From: Cyanobacteria bacterium FACHB-471
GTDB lineage: Bacteria; Cyanobacteriota; Cyanobacteriia; Elainellales; Elainellaceae
NCBI GenBank assembly: GCA_014695345.1
Contig: JACJOC010000087.1
Location: forward strand, 170,162 to 234,161
Direction of reading: 5' to 3'
DNA: 64,000 nt
The translations under genes and the position numbers were made by a program. Shown piece by piece: positions 47,495 through 55,966 of this stretch (its first letter is position 1; every line of letters begins with the position of its first letter). A model generated the notes under the pieces. The model made no database searches. It saw nothing but the letters and a program-made list of their open reading frames with translations, and was not told the DNA's origin.

Positions 47495-48124
47495 ATGGAA
47501 TGGCACGCCACCGATGCTCAAAGCCTGCAAATTATTGACCGCGAAATAGGAGATCACGTCTTCTCGCCGTCAGAATATGAAATTGTGCGGCGAGTAATTT
47601 ACACGACGGCTGACTTTGAGTACAAATCTTTAATTCGGTTCTCCGAGCAGGCGCTTCAGGCAGGAGCGGCGGCTCTAGCTGCCCGCAGCACCATTGTGGT
47701 GGATGTGCCGATGGTGCAGGTAGGCATAACTCCCAACATTCAAAACACCTTTGCAAATCCTGTTTATTGCAGCATGGAGACGCTGACTCGCCCTCAGCGT
47801 GACAAAACTCGTGTTGCCTGGGGCATCGAAACTTTGGCAAGGCGATACCCCGAAGCCATCTTTGTCATTGGTCAGGCCCAAACTGCTCTCACCGCTCTGG
47901 TGAATCTGATTGAGGCAGAAGAAATCAAACCTGCTCTGGTGATTGGTACTCCCGCAGGCTTTGTCGGCGTAGATGTAGCAGAAGAGCGGCTTAAGGATTC
48001 CTTAATTCCTCACATTCGGATTGAGGGACGCAAAGGTAGCGCCGTAGTGGCGGCGGCAATCATGAATGGGCTAGTTGACTTAGCTTGGCAAGCGTATGGT
48101 AAAGAGGGAGATGGGCTGGGTTAA
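47495..48124 (+). CDS. cobH: Precorrin-8X methylmutase
   Basis: 209 residues. It contains ADFEYKSLIRFSEQAL, VDVPMVQVGI and VIGTPAGFVGVDVA, with RKGSAVVAAAIMNG at the C-terminus. It moves a methyl group from C11 to C12 in cobalamin synthesis, giving hydrogenobyrinate. The stretch equivalent to the catalytic His region (usually RVIH-[TA]) reads RVIYTTADF here: Tyr36 instead of His. The start ATG at 47495 is used; no other cobalamin gene is in the window. Confidence 0.9.
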   Translation: MEWHATDAQSLQIIDREIGDHVFSPSEYEIVRRVIYTTADFEYKSLIRFSEQALQAGAAALAARSTIVVDVPMVQVGITPNIQNTFANPVYCSMETLTRPQRDKTRVAWGIETLARRYPEAIFVIGQAQTALTALVNLIEAEEIKPALVIGTPAGFVGVDVAEERLKDSLIPHIRIEGRKGSAVVAAAIMNGLVDLAWQAYGKEGDGLG

Positions 48125-48146
48125 TTACGCCCTAGTCACTCATGTC

Positions 48147-48884
48147 CTAGTAACCGTAAGCCCCTCTTTGTCGGCGCAGTTTGCGGCTAACTTCTATGAA
48201 AGAATCTCGACGTAGGTAAGGGTAATCGCTCACCCAGAGTTCGTAGTCAGGGAAGTAGAGATCGGAAACTTTGGAAATGCGGCTGAGGTCAGGGCGGTTG
48301 GAAAACACCATCATTTCAGCAATGTCACCCGACCGAATCACGCGATGGCTGCGCTGAAGCGGCACCTGGAGCTTTGTGACAAAGCCACTTTCATCCCCCA
48401 CTGCCAGGTTGAGGCGGCGCTCCCGGTTCTCAACAATGACCAGGTCACCTCGGTTGTTGACCGTTTCCTCTTCGCCAATTAAATCTTCTGTAATGAACAC
48501 ATCCATTACTTCAGCCTGCAAGAAGCCGCTGTACTGATAGCGGCGGCACTCGATATTGCGGCGGCTAGCCCAATAAACTGGACTCCATAGCCAATAAAAG
48601 CCAGCCGTTACACCTGCAATAAATAGGACAATGCCAAACCCTGCTCCCAAAAGAACGTCGAGAGTCACTACAGCCACTATTGCTGCAACTGAAATCAGCA
48701 ACCGTCTGAGAAAATCTGGAGCTTTGCCCCAGCAATAACGATATTGCTCCGTCGTCGCAACCATGGGAATTAACTCTTCAAATTTTTTGCGGGTCAGAGG
48801 AATCAGCATGGAAGGTTGAAGATGCTCAATCGAATCAAGAGAAGTATGACACTGAATCGAGCCTAACATTTGCGTGATGCTCAT
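48147..48884 (-). CDS. Conserved cyanobacterial membrane protein (often misnamed phosphate permease)
   Basis: 245 residues. One or two membrane helices (about 59-76, 82-103) are followed by a soluble domain with WSPVYWASRRNIECRRY, then GEEETVNNRGDLVIVENRERR and SDYPYLRRDSFIEVSRKL. The C-terminal part looks beta-rich. No transporter signature is present. ATG at 48884 is used, but the internal Met26 (MLIPLTRKKFEEL) matches the usual start of this family better. Confidence 0.75.
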   Translation of the reverse strand: MSITQMLGSIQCHTSLDSIEHLQPSMLIPLTRKKFEELIPMVATTEQYRYCWGKAPDFLRRLLISVAAIVAVVTLDVLLGAGFGIVLFIAGVTAGFYWLWSPVYWASRRNIECRRYQYSGFLQAEVMDVFITEDLIGEEETVNNRGDLVIVENRERRLNLAVGDESGFVTKLQVPLQRSHRVIRSGDIAEMMVFSNRPDLSRISKVSDLYFPDYELWVSDYPYLRRDSFIEVSRKLRRQRGAYGY

Positions 48885-49021
48885 AGCGTTGATTTCACTA
48901 TCAGCTCTCCCTTGAGGGAATGTGGGAAGCTTTTATGAGAAATTTGTAAAAGTCAAGGTAAATGTACGGAATTTTCGACCCTAATCTTCAAATTCATTGG
49001 GGCAAAAGTTCCGTAGTTGCT
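48885..49021. other. Intergenic region upstream of the candidate RNA
   Basis: No reading frame. It is the leftward gene's upstream region and would hold the promoter of any + strand RNA starting near 49020. Confidence 0.4.
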
Positions 49022-49193
49022 GGGACGCTCTTTTCGCTCGAAAAGCTGAGAATTAGATTACTTCTGAAGAACGCATTCGGAAAGGCTGAGCAACTTAGGG
49101 GGCAATCAAGTTGTTTTGGTTTTTCTGGTTAGGAAAGCGTCCTTACAGGTGGAATGCCCGACCCTGGGGGCTTATGGGGTCGGGCATTTTTTT
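49022..49193 (+). ncRNA. Candidate structured non-coding RNA upstream of a terminator
   Basis: Bases 49022-49034 pair with 49132-49143 to give a closing stem of about 12 bp with one bulge. Inside are the hairpin CAACTT/AAGTTG (49091-49113) and a TCTGAA/TTCGGA pair. A strong + strand terminator follows. No gene on the + strand would otherwise use that terminator, since psb32-cobH end 1 kb away and dapB runs leftward. No match to tmRNA, SRP RNA or RNase P RNA cores was seen. A 6S-like RNA is conceivable but not supported by sequence. Confidence 0.35.
49153..49193 (+). terminator. Rho-independent terminator pointing rightward
   Basis: AATGCCCGACCC (49153-49164) pairs exactly with GGGTCGGGCATT (49177-49188), followed by a run of seven T. 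On the - strand no T-run follows, so the orientation is +. Confidence 0.85.
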
Positions 49194-49195
49194 AT

Positions 49196-50020
49196 TTAAA
49201 GCAATTTCTCTAACCCGTAGACTAGAGATTTAAGCTGAATCACTTTGCGAATCGACAGCAGAACTCCGGGCATGTAGCAGGCGCGATCGCTCGTATCGTG
49301 ACGCAGCGTGTAAATCTGTCCCGGCGCACCAAAAATCACTTCTTGATGAGCAATTAAACCAGGCAAACGAATACTGTGAATCCGAATGCCGTCTTCGGTG
49401 ACGCTACCTCTAGCACCTGGCAGTTTTTCCGTTTCCTTAACGCTAGGTGGGTTGTAGGGCTTACCAAACTCTGACAGGAGTTGGGCAGTTTGAATTGCCG
49501 TCCCGCTAGGGGCATCCGCTTTTTGGTTGTGGTGCAGTTCAATAATCTCAACGTGGTCAAAATACTGGGAGGCTTGCATCGCTGCCTGCTGGAGCAGCAC
49601 CATACCAATCGAAAAGTTGGGAATAATTGCGCAGCCCATGCTGGACTTATCAGCAAATTCTGCCAGTTCATTGAGTTGCTCAGCACTTAGACCTGTGGTG
49701 CCGACAACGGGACGAATTCCATAGGCGATCGCCGACCGAATATTGTCATACACCACGCTAGGATGCGTGAAATCGACCATCACTCCTGGCTGCTGTTCCT
49801 GTGCGGCAAACGCCAGCATCGACTGCAAATCTGGCATCACGGGCACTTCTAATTCGCCACAGCCGATGATCTCTCCGACATCTTGACCCGCATATTCGGG
49901 GTTGCGAGAGATTGCGCCTAGTAACACCATGTCGTCGGATTGGGCGATCGCCTTCACGGTTTCACGCCCCATCTTCCCCAGTGCCCCATTCACTATGACT
50001 GGAATTGCAGCCTGTGCCAT
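49196..50020 (-). CDS. dapB: 4-hydroxy-tetrahydrodipicolinate reductase
   Basis: 274 residues. NAD(P) motif [10 protein letters not shown]; signature motifs [15 protein letters not shown] (catalytic His and Lys) and VVGTTGLS. It performs the second step of the lysine/diaminopimelate branch, feeding peptidoglycan. It is monocistronic. Its stop abuts the terminator stem at 49153-49193. Confidence 0.97.
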   Translation of the reverse strand: MAQAAIPVIVNGALGKMGRETVKAIAQSDDMVLLGAISRNPEYAGQDVGEIIGCGELEVPVMPDLQSMLAFAAQEQQPGVMVDFTHPSVVYDNIRSAIAYGIRPVVGTTGLSAEQLNELAEFADKSSMGCAIIPNFSIGMVLLQQAAMQASQYFDHVEIIELHHNQKADAPSGTAIQTAQLLSEFGKPYNPPSVKETEKLPGARGSVTEDGIRIHSIRLPGLIAHQEVIFGAPGQIYTLRHDTSDRACYMPGVLLSIRKVIQLKSLVYGLEKLL

Positions 50021-50296
50021 AACCTAAAATATCCTTCCTATATCCTTACTAAAAATATTCTTACCGAGTACGCATCCATTTATCTATTTTCAGAATATAT
50101 GAACCCGCCTAACCATTCATTCGTACAGAAGTTTTATGCGAAAGTTTCCAATCTGAATAGAGTTAACTGTCAAAGCTAGTAACTGGGACAGTAGCCTCAA
50201 TTTGAAATTCGTATGGCTCAACGCTTTTCCTTTTGTCAGTTAAACTGAAAGGAAAATTTAATCAGTTTAGGTTTTGAAATAGATCAAGGTGATTAA

Positions 50297-50923
50297 GTGG
50301 CTACAGAAAGAACCAAATCTGGACGTTCCGAATCTACACAAATCCGTAAACAACAGCTTTTGGAGATTCAGAATGTTATTGCTGTTATCGAACCTCGTTT
50401 GCAGAGAGTAGTTGAATACCAAAAGAGCCAGCTTAATTTGCTTGAGAGTGTTTCGCTCGGTCTCTATGACGAAATAGATAAGTTAAGTAAAAAAGCACCA
50501 GTAGAACCGGTCACCGATCTTGTCTTGGAGCAAATGAATGAGGTAATTAGAGAGACTAAAGAGTTAGTAGCGAACGATCCTTATGTACAAAGGCTTCAAG
50601 AGTTTGTACCAGCAGGGGATAATCCTCAACAAAGAGATGCAGTTGTTGTAATGCGGCAGGTCCGGCAGGGGCTAGCTCGGTTTCGTCAGCAACTTGATCC
50701 GTTAACCAAGCAGTTGGGAGGCTATCTAACAGATGCCAAAGTTATTGAGAAAGCACTACGGATTTACTTAGAAGGACATGAGTTAGTTTCTTATGAAAAG
50801 TTGAGAAGTTGTAATCTCGATGTTTCTAATGAGTGGTTGACTCACGGATATCCACAAAATTTCGATTTTAGGAAGTTAGACGAAATTGACATCACTGCTT
50901 ACTTCGAAATTTCTAATGAGTGA
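50297..50923 (+). CDS. Helical protein A of a two-gene cassette, unknown function
   Basis: 208 residues from GTG 50297 (AAGG seven bases upstream). The N-terminal two-thirds are helical and heptad-like: QIRKQQLLEIQNVIAVIEP, QKSQLNLLESVSLGLYDEI and RQVRQGLARFRQQLDP. The C-terminal part is more mixed (YLEGHELVSYEKLRSC). No known domain was recognised. Its stop overlaps the start of the nuclease gene by 8 bp, so the two are translated together. Base composition is more AT-rich than neighbouring genes, which suggests transfer. It may be a regulatory or sensor subunit; this is inference. Confidence 0.75.
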   Translation: MATERTKSGRSESTQIRKQQLLEIQNVIAVIEPRLQRVVEYQKSQLNLLESVSLGLYDEIDKLSKKAPVEPVTDLVLEQMNEVIRETKELVANDPYVQRLQEFVPAGDNPQQRDAVVVMRQVRQGLARFRQQLDPLTKQLGGYLTDAKVIEKALRIYLEGHELVSYEKLRSCNLDVSNEWLTHGYPQNFDFRKLDEIDITAYFEISNE

Positions 50924-52334
50924 TGTAACTCCTAATCCAAATACTCCACTTTTGCCAGGCATATCTCAGTTTGAGGTTGATTTCGTCATCCCTCGTACAG
51001 GCATGGATTTGCCGGTAGGGATCGATCCCTTTCTACTATTTAAGAGCCGGGACATAGTTCTTTCAAATTTGCATAATTTAATCTTGAGAGCTTTTAATAG
51101 GGGAGTTGAATTTGTACGCACTGGAAGAACGAATGAAGCGCAAAAACTTTTTGATTTTCCGGAAGTTGCAGAGATTGGCTTGGGTTACACAAAGAGGGGC
51201 AAGCGAGGATCAGGTGTAAGGACTTATCTTTCACAGTTAATTATTGAAGCTTTGGTAGACTCACCGGCTTTGCAGGAGCGTGGTGTCAAACATATTGAGG
51301 AAATGCAACTAGTATCGGTTGGTATTGGGCCAGATCGTATCAGTGATGTTGCTGCGAATTTTCTTAAGCAATATTTGATTGAGTATACACAGAAGCAATG
51401 TAGTCTATGGAACATTCCAATTGTTTCTGGAGTACCACTAAGCCATGTTTTTGATTTTGATACATTCACTTGGTACGACAATTACTTTGATTTACCAGTA
51501 AACCCGTTTGATCACTCTCCCATTCTTTTGGTTCCACGCCGTATTGTTCGGACACTTCCTTGGATCAATTATGAAGACTTCTTCCGAATGGAGTTTTCAA
51601 ACTATTTACGAGCAAAGCGTGTGAAAGGACGCCTCGCTACGAAAAGCGCTCCTTCATCTCAGATCAAGAAGGTAGATAAAGAAAAAATAGCATCATTGAC
51701 TCGAACACAAATTGAGCGAATAGATCGATATATTTCGGTTAAAGAAGGAACTCGTGAAGAAGCACAGCCGAGTTCAAACTACATTGATGCAAGCAAAATC
51801 TTTACAGAAGTAAGCGAACTCAAAGGCAGATTAGATGAGCTAAAGCCTGGGCGTGAAGATGCGGGGAAGTACCAAAGGATTGTTCTTGAAATCCTTAATT
51901 TTTTGTTTAATCCAGAACTTATTGATGGTGAGTTGGAGGTGGAAACAGTAGAAGGTACCGAGCGCCGTGACATTATTTTTACAAACGATTCTGACCAGTC
52001 ATTTTGGTCGTATCTTCGTGCTGAACATTCATCTGTCTTCATTATGTTTGAAGTGAAGAATACAGAGGCTGTCAACAATATTTACTTAAATCAAGTAGCA
52101 ACCTACTTAGGCGATCGGCTTGGCAGATTGGGTTTTATTGTAACAAGAAACGCTTTGGAAGAAGCACAAGAACGAAAAGCCTTCTCTATATACAACGATT
52201 CAATTCCTCGAAAAATCATCTTGACACTCTCTGATACAGATCTTTTCTATATGCTGGACATGAAGTGCCGGGGAAACGATCCTATGCGATATATTCAAAA
52301 GCTATACCGTACATTTAGAACAAAAGCTCAATAA
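50916..52334 (+). CDS. PD-(D/E)XK nuclease-like protein B of a two-gene cassette
   Basis: 472 residues from ATG 50916. The N-terminal 240 residues form an unassigned domain beginning FEVDFVIPRTGMDLPVG, with LPWINYEDFFRMEF near 224. A linker with coiled coil (260-315) leads to a nuclease-like core: Glu325 in VLEILNFLF, Asp352 in RRDIIF, and Glu379-Val-Lys381 in FEVKNT, the PD-(D/E)XK triad with normal spacing. No methyltransferase, helicase or specificity gene is adjacent. Overlap with gene A (8 bp) and lower GC suggest a mobile defence-type module. A restriction-like role is inferred from the core only. Confidence 0.8.
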   Translation: MSDVTPNPNTPLLPGISQFEVDFVIPRTGMDLPVGIDPFLLFKSRDIVLSNLHNLILRAFNRGVEFVRTGRTNEAQKLFDFPEVAEIGLGYTKRGKRGSGVRTYLSQLIIEALVDSPALQERGVKHIEEMQLVSVGIGPDRISDVAANFLKQYLIEYTQKQCSLWNIPIVSGVPLSHVFDFDTFTWYDNYFDLPVNPFDHSPILLVPRRIVRTLPWINYEDFFRMEFSNYLRAKRVKGRLATKSAPSSQIKKVDKEKIASLTRTQIERIDRYISVKEGTREEAQPSSNYIDASKIFTEVSELKGRLDELKPGREDAGKYQRIVLEILNFLFNPELIDGELEVETVEGTERRDIIFTNDSDQSFWSYLRAEHSSVFIMFEVKNTEAVNNIYLNQVATYLGDRLGRLGFIVTRNALEEAQERKAFSIYNDSIPRKIILTLSDTDLFYMLDMKCRGNDPMRYIQKLYRTFRTKAQ

Positions 52335-52822
52335 TGCGATTGCCACTGATCTAGAATGAGTTACTGATAAACGAATACAACCCTCTCTCAAACATTTTAG
52401 GAATATTTGATTGAGTTAACTTCATGCTCAATTACAAACGATTTCAAATAGCTCTAGCTTGCCTGTTGGCGTAATAAAGCTTTAGCTTGGCTGACCCTGA
52501 TGTTCATCAATCAAAACTTGCTCTATTCGAACCTTGACTGCTAGGGCGATCGCCCCACTTCTCCAATACCAAATTCATTACTTAAGGCTTTGCCGGAGGT
52601 GCGATCGCCTCCCCCACTTCCTCAAATATTCCACAAGCTGCGACCTTGACGAGAAGCTACCATCCCAGATATGCTGTCACGCTAAGGTTGTCTTTTTACA
52701 CGCAAACAGCCTTACTACACCCAAAAATCTAGCGCCGCTCAAAGCTGTTGACGCAGCGATGAGCGACTGACCCCCAAACTGGATGAGCAGTCTGGCGGCT
52801 AACGGAGAATTTTAACACTCCC
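52335..52822. other. Intergenic region after the cassette, no gene seen
   Basis: Nearly 490 bp with short, unconvincing frames on both strands. HIP1 octamers reappear at 52545 and 52600, so normal composition returns here. No terminator for the cassette was recognised in the first 150 bp. Confidence 0.5.
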
Positions 52823-52904
52823 CTAGCCACCCTGACTTGTGATGTCAAAAAGGTGTTGCTAATTATCATCAGCAATGCCAAGAGTACGGGGTGGCTAGTT
52901 TTTT
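52823..52904 (+). terminator. Hairpin plus T-run just before a small gene (possible leader attenuator)
   Basis: CTAGCCACCC (52823-52832) pairs with GGGTGGCTAG (52889-52898), followed directly by TTTTTT. An inner TTGCT/AGCAA stem sits in between. It ends 37 bp before the next ATG. Confidence 0.6.
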
Positions 52905-52941
52905 GGGGTTTTCTTGCAAACCTCAAACGGAGTCAAAACTT

Positions 52942-53187
52942 ATGCCTGAGTGTTTTCTAGAACTCAACTCACCTGGTGTTGAGAAGGATTCGTCTTACGC
53001 TCAATTTCTCGAACGCGAACGATTGCGGATTCTCATTATCGGCTCTCGTGATGGCGTAATTGAAACCATTCACGACCTACACGGACGTAGCTTTGCCGAA
53101 GTGGGGGCGTGGAGTCCGCTGTTACCTGCTCCCGGTTCTGGGGAGGTGATGAGCATTTTGACCCGCGATCGCAAACGAGGAGGATAA
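52942..53187 (+). CDS. Small conserved-looking protein of unknown function (81 aa)
   Basis: The start is ATG 52942 with GGAG nine bases upstream; an open extension to 52891 lies in the hairpin T-run and is rejected. The core reads SYAQFLERERLRILIIGSRDGV, then ETIHDLHGRSFAEVGAW and SGEVMSILTR. A small alpha/beta fold is likely. I believe this family recurs in cyanobacteria, but give no function. It may be regulated by the upstream hairpin. Confidence 0.7.
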   Translation: MPECFLELNSPGVEKDSSYAQFLERERLRILIIGSRDGVIETIHDLHGRSFAEVGAWSPLLPAPGSGEVMSILTRDRKRGG

Positions 53188-53442
53188 GAATTAAGAGGGG
53201 CGATCGCGCTACTAAAATGACAGTCTTGCCCTTGTCACTGACAAGATTGTCAGATGAATTAATAGGGCTGGCATAAGCCAGAGAAATATGGGGTGCGATC
53301 GCCTCACTTTTTGCGTAAAGACTCCCTGCCGAATCCGTCAAGAATTGATTATATTGAAAAGACTCAATTGCTTGTGGTGACTCACACTCAGTGAATGCTC
53401 CTCTAGCAAATTTAATGACTGATCGGTTTCCAGGAGGCTGAC

Positions 53443-54333
53443 TTGTCCTTTTCCTCTGACGACTTTGCCAAAGCCCTCGAACAGCACGACTACCAGTTCC
53501 AATCAGGACAGGTGGTGCGTGGTAAAGCTTATAGCTACGAGAGCGATGGCGTTTATGTTGACATTGGCGGCAAATCCGCAGCATTTTTGCCCTTAGAAGA
53601 AGTTTCTATCAGACGGGTTACTGACCTGGCTGAAACGCTGCCGCTGCATGAAGAGCGGGAGTTCATGATTATTAAGGAGCAAAATGCTGAGGGGCAGGTA
53701 ACGCTCTCGATTCGGCAGATGCAGATTAAGCAGCTCTGGCAGCAGTTTGCCGAGATGCAAGAGAGCGGCAAGACCGTGCAGGCGCGGGTAAATGGGCTGA
53801 ATAAAGGCGGCGTAACGGTGGATGTGCTGGGGCTGCGCGGATTCATTCCGCGATCGCACCTGATTGAACGCGATAACTTGGAATCTTTAGTCGGCAAAGC
53901 ACTGACCGTTGCCTTTCTGGAAATTGACCCTAGCCGCAAAAAGCTAGTGGTTTCTCAGCGACAGGCTGCCCAAGCGGCAAGTCTGGGTCAGCTTGCAATT
54001 GGTGAGCTTGTAGAGGGCAAAATCGTTGGTATCAAGCCGTTTGGTTTGTTCGTAGACTTTGACGGCATGACGGGCTTGATTCACATCAATCAGGTGAGTA
54101 AGAACTATGTTGCCTCACTCAATGCTGGGTTTGAAGTCGGTCAGCCGATCAAAGCAGTGATTATTGACCTGGATGATGTGAAGCGGCGGATTTCTCTCTC
54201 CACCAAAGTTCTGGAAAACTATCCGGGAGAAATGCTGGAGAATATGCCGGAAGTCATGGCAGAAGCCGCAACCCGTGCTGAAAAAGCTAGAAAAACGATT
54301 GAGCAACGCGGCGTTGAAGGGGTTGAGGGTTAA
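53443..54333 (+). CDS. rpsA: Ribosomal protein S1 homologue (three S1 domains)
   Basis: 296 residues starting at TTG 53443, fixed by AGGAGG (53432-53437) five bases upstream. Three S1 RNA-binding motifs are seen: about 18-90 (GQVVRGKAYSYESDGVYVDI), 105-172 (GLRGFIPRSHL) and 188-260 (GELVEGKIVGIKPFGLFVDF). The length matches the short cyanobacterial S1 paralogue (Rps1b/Nbp1 type) rather than six-domain S1. It binds mRNA leaders. A hairpin (GACAGTCTTG around 53219 with CAAGATTGTC) lies in its 255-bp leader and could take part in autoregulation. It shares a TTAA stop with the convergent kinase gene. Confidence 0.93.
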   Translation: MSFSSDDFAKALEQHDYQFQSGQVVRGKAYSYESDGVYVDIGGKSAAFLPLEEVSIRRVTDLAETLPLHEEREFMIIKEQNAEGQVTLSIRQMQIKQLWQQFAEMQESGKTVQARVNGLNKGGVTVDVLGLRGFIPRSHLIERDNLESLVGKALTVAFLEIDPSRKKLVVSQRQAAQAASLGQLAIGELVEGKIVGIKPFGLFVDFDGMTGLIHINQVSKNYVASLNAGFEVGQPIKAVIIDLDDVKRRISLSTKVLENYPGEMLENMPEVMAEAATRAEKARKTIEQRGVEGVEG

Positions 54334-55961
54334 ACGGTCGCCTGATCGTCCACGGGAATGGTGAAGTAAAAGGTGGTGCCCTCTCCAGGCGTAGACTCTA
54401 CCCAAATTTGCCCTCCGTGACGCTCTACGATCTTTTTGCTGATGGCAAGTCCAATCCCGGAGCCGGGATATTTGGTGCGGCTGTGCAACCGCTGGAAGAT
54501 GGCAAAGATGCGATCGCCATATTTGGTTTCCATACCAATCCCATTGTCCTGCACGGAGAATAGCCATGACTCCTCCTTTTGAACAGCGCCAATGTGAATG
54601 ACTGGGGGGCGATCGCTGCGAAATTTAAGTGCATTACCTAATAGATTCTGAAAGAGCTGGCTGAGCTGAATCGAGTCTGCCATCAGTTCAGGCAGCGGAT
54701 CATGGGTGATCACAGCTTCGGTTTCGGCGATCGCCAGCCTCAGATTTTCTAAGGCCCGATCAAGGGCACTGTTGCAGTCAGTGAGGCGAAACTCCTTGCC
54801 GCGTGTGCCAATGCGAGAGTAGCTAAGCAGTGCTTGAATCAACTCCTGCATCCGAACTGTACCATCCACTGCATAAGCAATAAAGTCGCGGGCATTCTGG
54901 TCAAGCTGATCTTGATATCGTCGCTCCAAAAGCTGAACATAGCTAGCCACCATTCGCAGCGGCTCTTGCAAGTCGTGGGAAGCAACATAGGCAAACTGCT
55001 CTAGCTCGGCATTCGAGCGGGCTAGCTCCTGACGCTGGTGTCTTTCTTGCTCTAGCAGTCGCACCTGTGTCAAGGCAATTCCCACCTGGTTTGCCAACTG
55101 CTGCAGTAGCTCAATTTCAAAGCTGCTCCAGACTCTGAGGCTGCTACAGTGATGCACAACCAGGAGTCCCCATAGTTCATCTTTCAAGAGGATTGGCACT
55201 ACTAATTTCGCTTTGACCTGAAACTGGTGCAACCATTCAATCAAGTCAGGGGGTACGTCGCCTGTCTCAACATCATCAATTGCCCAAAATTTCCCCTGCT
55301 GATAGTGTTTCTGAAAATCCGCAGATAGCGGTCTGGGGTAGAGTGTTTTAGCTAAAACAGACTCACACCCAGCCCCCACAGCTTCCGTGATGCCTCTGCT
55401 ACTTTGGCGTTCCAGCTTGTAGATCAGCACCCGATCCGCTTGCAGAATTTTTTGTACCTCCGTCACGGTAGTCTGCAAAATTTCGCTGAGACGAAGCGAT
55501 TGGCGAATCTTGACGGTGATGTCAGCAAAGAGCTGCGATCGCAAATTCTGTCGCTTTAATTCCTGGGTGTTTTGGTGAGCCCTAATCAACCGTCGCACCC
55601 GCTGTCGCAGCACTGCCCAGTGGATGGGTTTAGTGATGTAGTCCGTCGCGCCGACTTCAAAGGCATAGTCTACCGATTCTTGATTTTCCAGGCTGGTAAT
55701 CATCAAGATAGGAATATCCTCAGCCTCCATTTCCCGAAGCTGGCGACAGCAGTCAAAGCCATCCATCACAGGCATCAATGCGTCAAGCAGCACAATTGCC
55801 GGACGAGTTTGCTCAAAAACGGCTAAACCCTCTTTGCCGTCCGTTGCTTCGGCAACTCGATACCCAGCTTGAGTCATTGCCAAACGTAGTTCTAGCCGAG
55901 TCAGCTTGTCGTCGTCTATGACCAGCACTAGGGGTGGTTCAGACGTTGCTGTCACAGTCAT
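54330..55961 (-). CDS. REC-GAF histidine kinase with phytochrome-type DHp
   Basis: 543 residues. An N-terminal receiver (Asp60 in LLDALMP, Lys110) is followed by a GAF domain (148-305), HisKA with His328 in SHDLQEPLR, and HATPase (NLLGNALKF, VQDNGIGM, GSGIGLAI). The receiver at the N-terminus marks a downstream member of a phosphorelay. The GAF is close to cyanobacteriochrome GAFs, but the bilin Cys-His is replaced by Asp238-Leu239, so it is probably not a chromoprotein. It ends an operon with the large hybrid kinase, 5 bp downstream of it. Confidence 0.9.
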   Translation of the reverse strand: MTVTATSEPPLVLVIDDDKLTRLELRLAMTQAGYRVAEATDGKEGLAVFEQTRPAIVLLDALMPVMDGFDCCRQLREMEAEDIPILMITSLENQESVDYAFEVGATDYITKPIHWAVLRQRVRRLIRAHQNTQELKRQNLRSQLFADITVKIRQSLRLSEILQTTVTEVQKILQADRVLIYKLERQSSRGITEAVGAGCESVLAKTLYPRPLSADFQKHYQQGKFWAIDDVETGDVPPDLIEWLHQFQVKAKLVVPILLKDELWGLLVVHHCSSLRVWSSFEIELLQQLANQVGIALTQVRLLEQERHQRQELARSNAELEQFAYVASHDLQEPLRMVASYVQLLERRYQDQLDQNARDFIAYAVDGTVRMQELIQALLSYSRIGTRGKEFRLTDCNSALDRALENLRLAIAETEAVITHDPLPELMADSIQLSQLFQNLLGNALKFRSDRPPVIHIGAVQKEESWLFSVQDNGIGMETKYGDRIFAIFQRLHSRTKYPGSGIGLAISKKIVERHGGQIWVESTPGEGTTFYFTIPVDDQATV

Positions 55962-55966
55962 GTTGC

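Noticed and set aside
49022..49193. Assignment of the candidate RNA as 6S, SRP or tmRNA
   Set aside because: No diagnostic core sequence of these families could be recognised by eye.
52534..52770. 78-codon + ORF after the nuclease cassette
   Set aside because: It has no ribosome-binding site, overlaps another weak antisense frame and shows no domain-like sequence.
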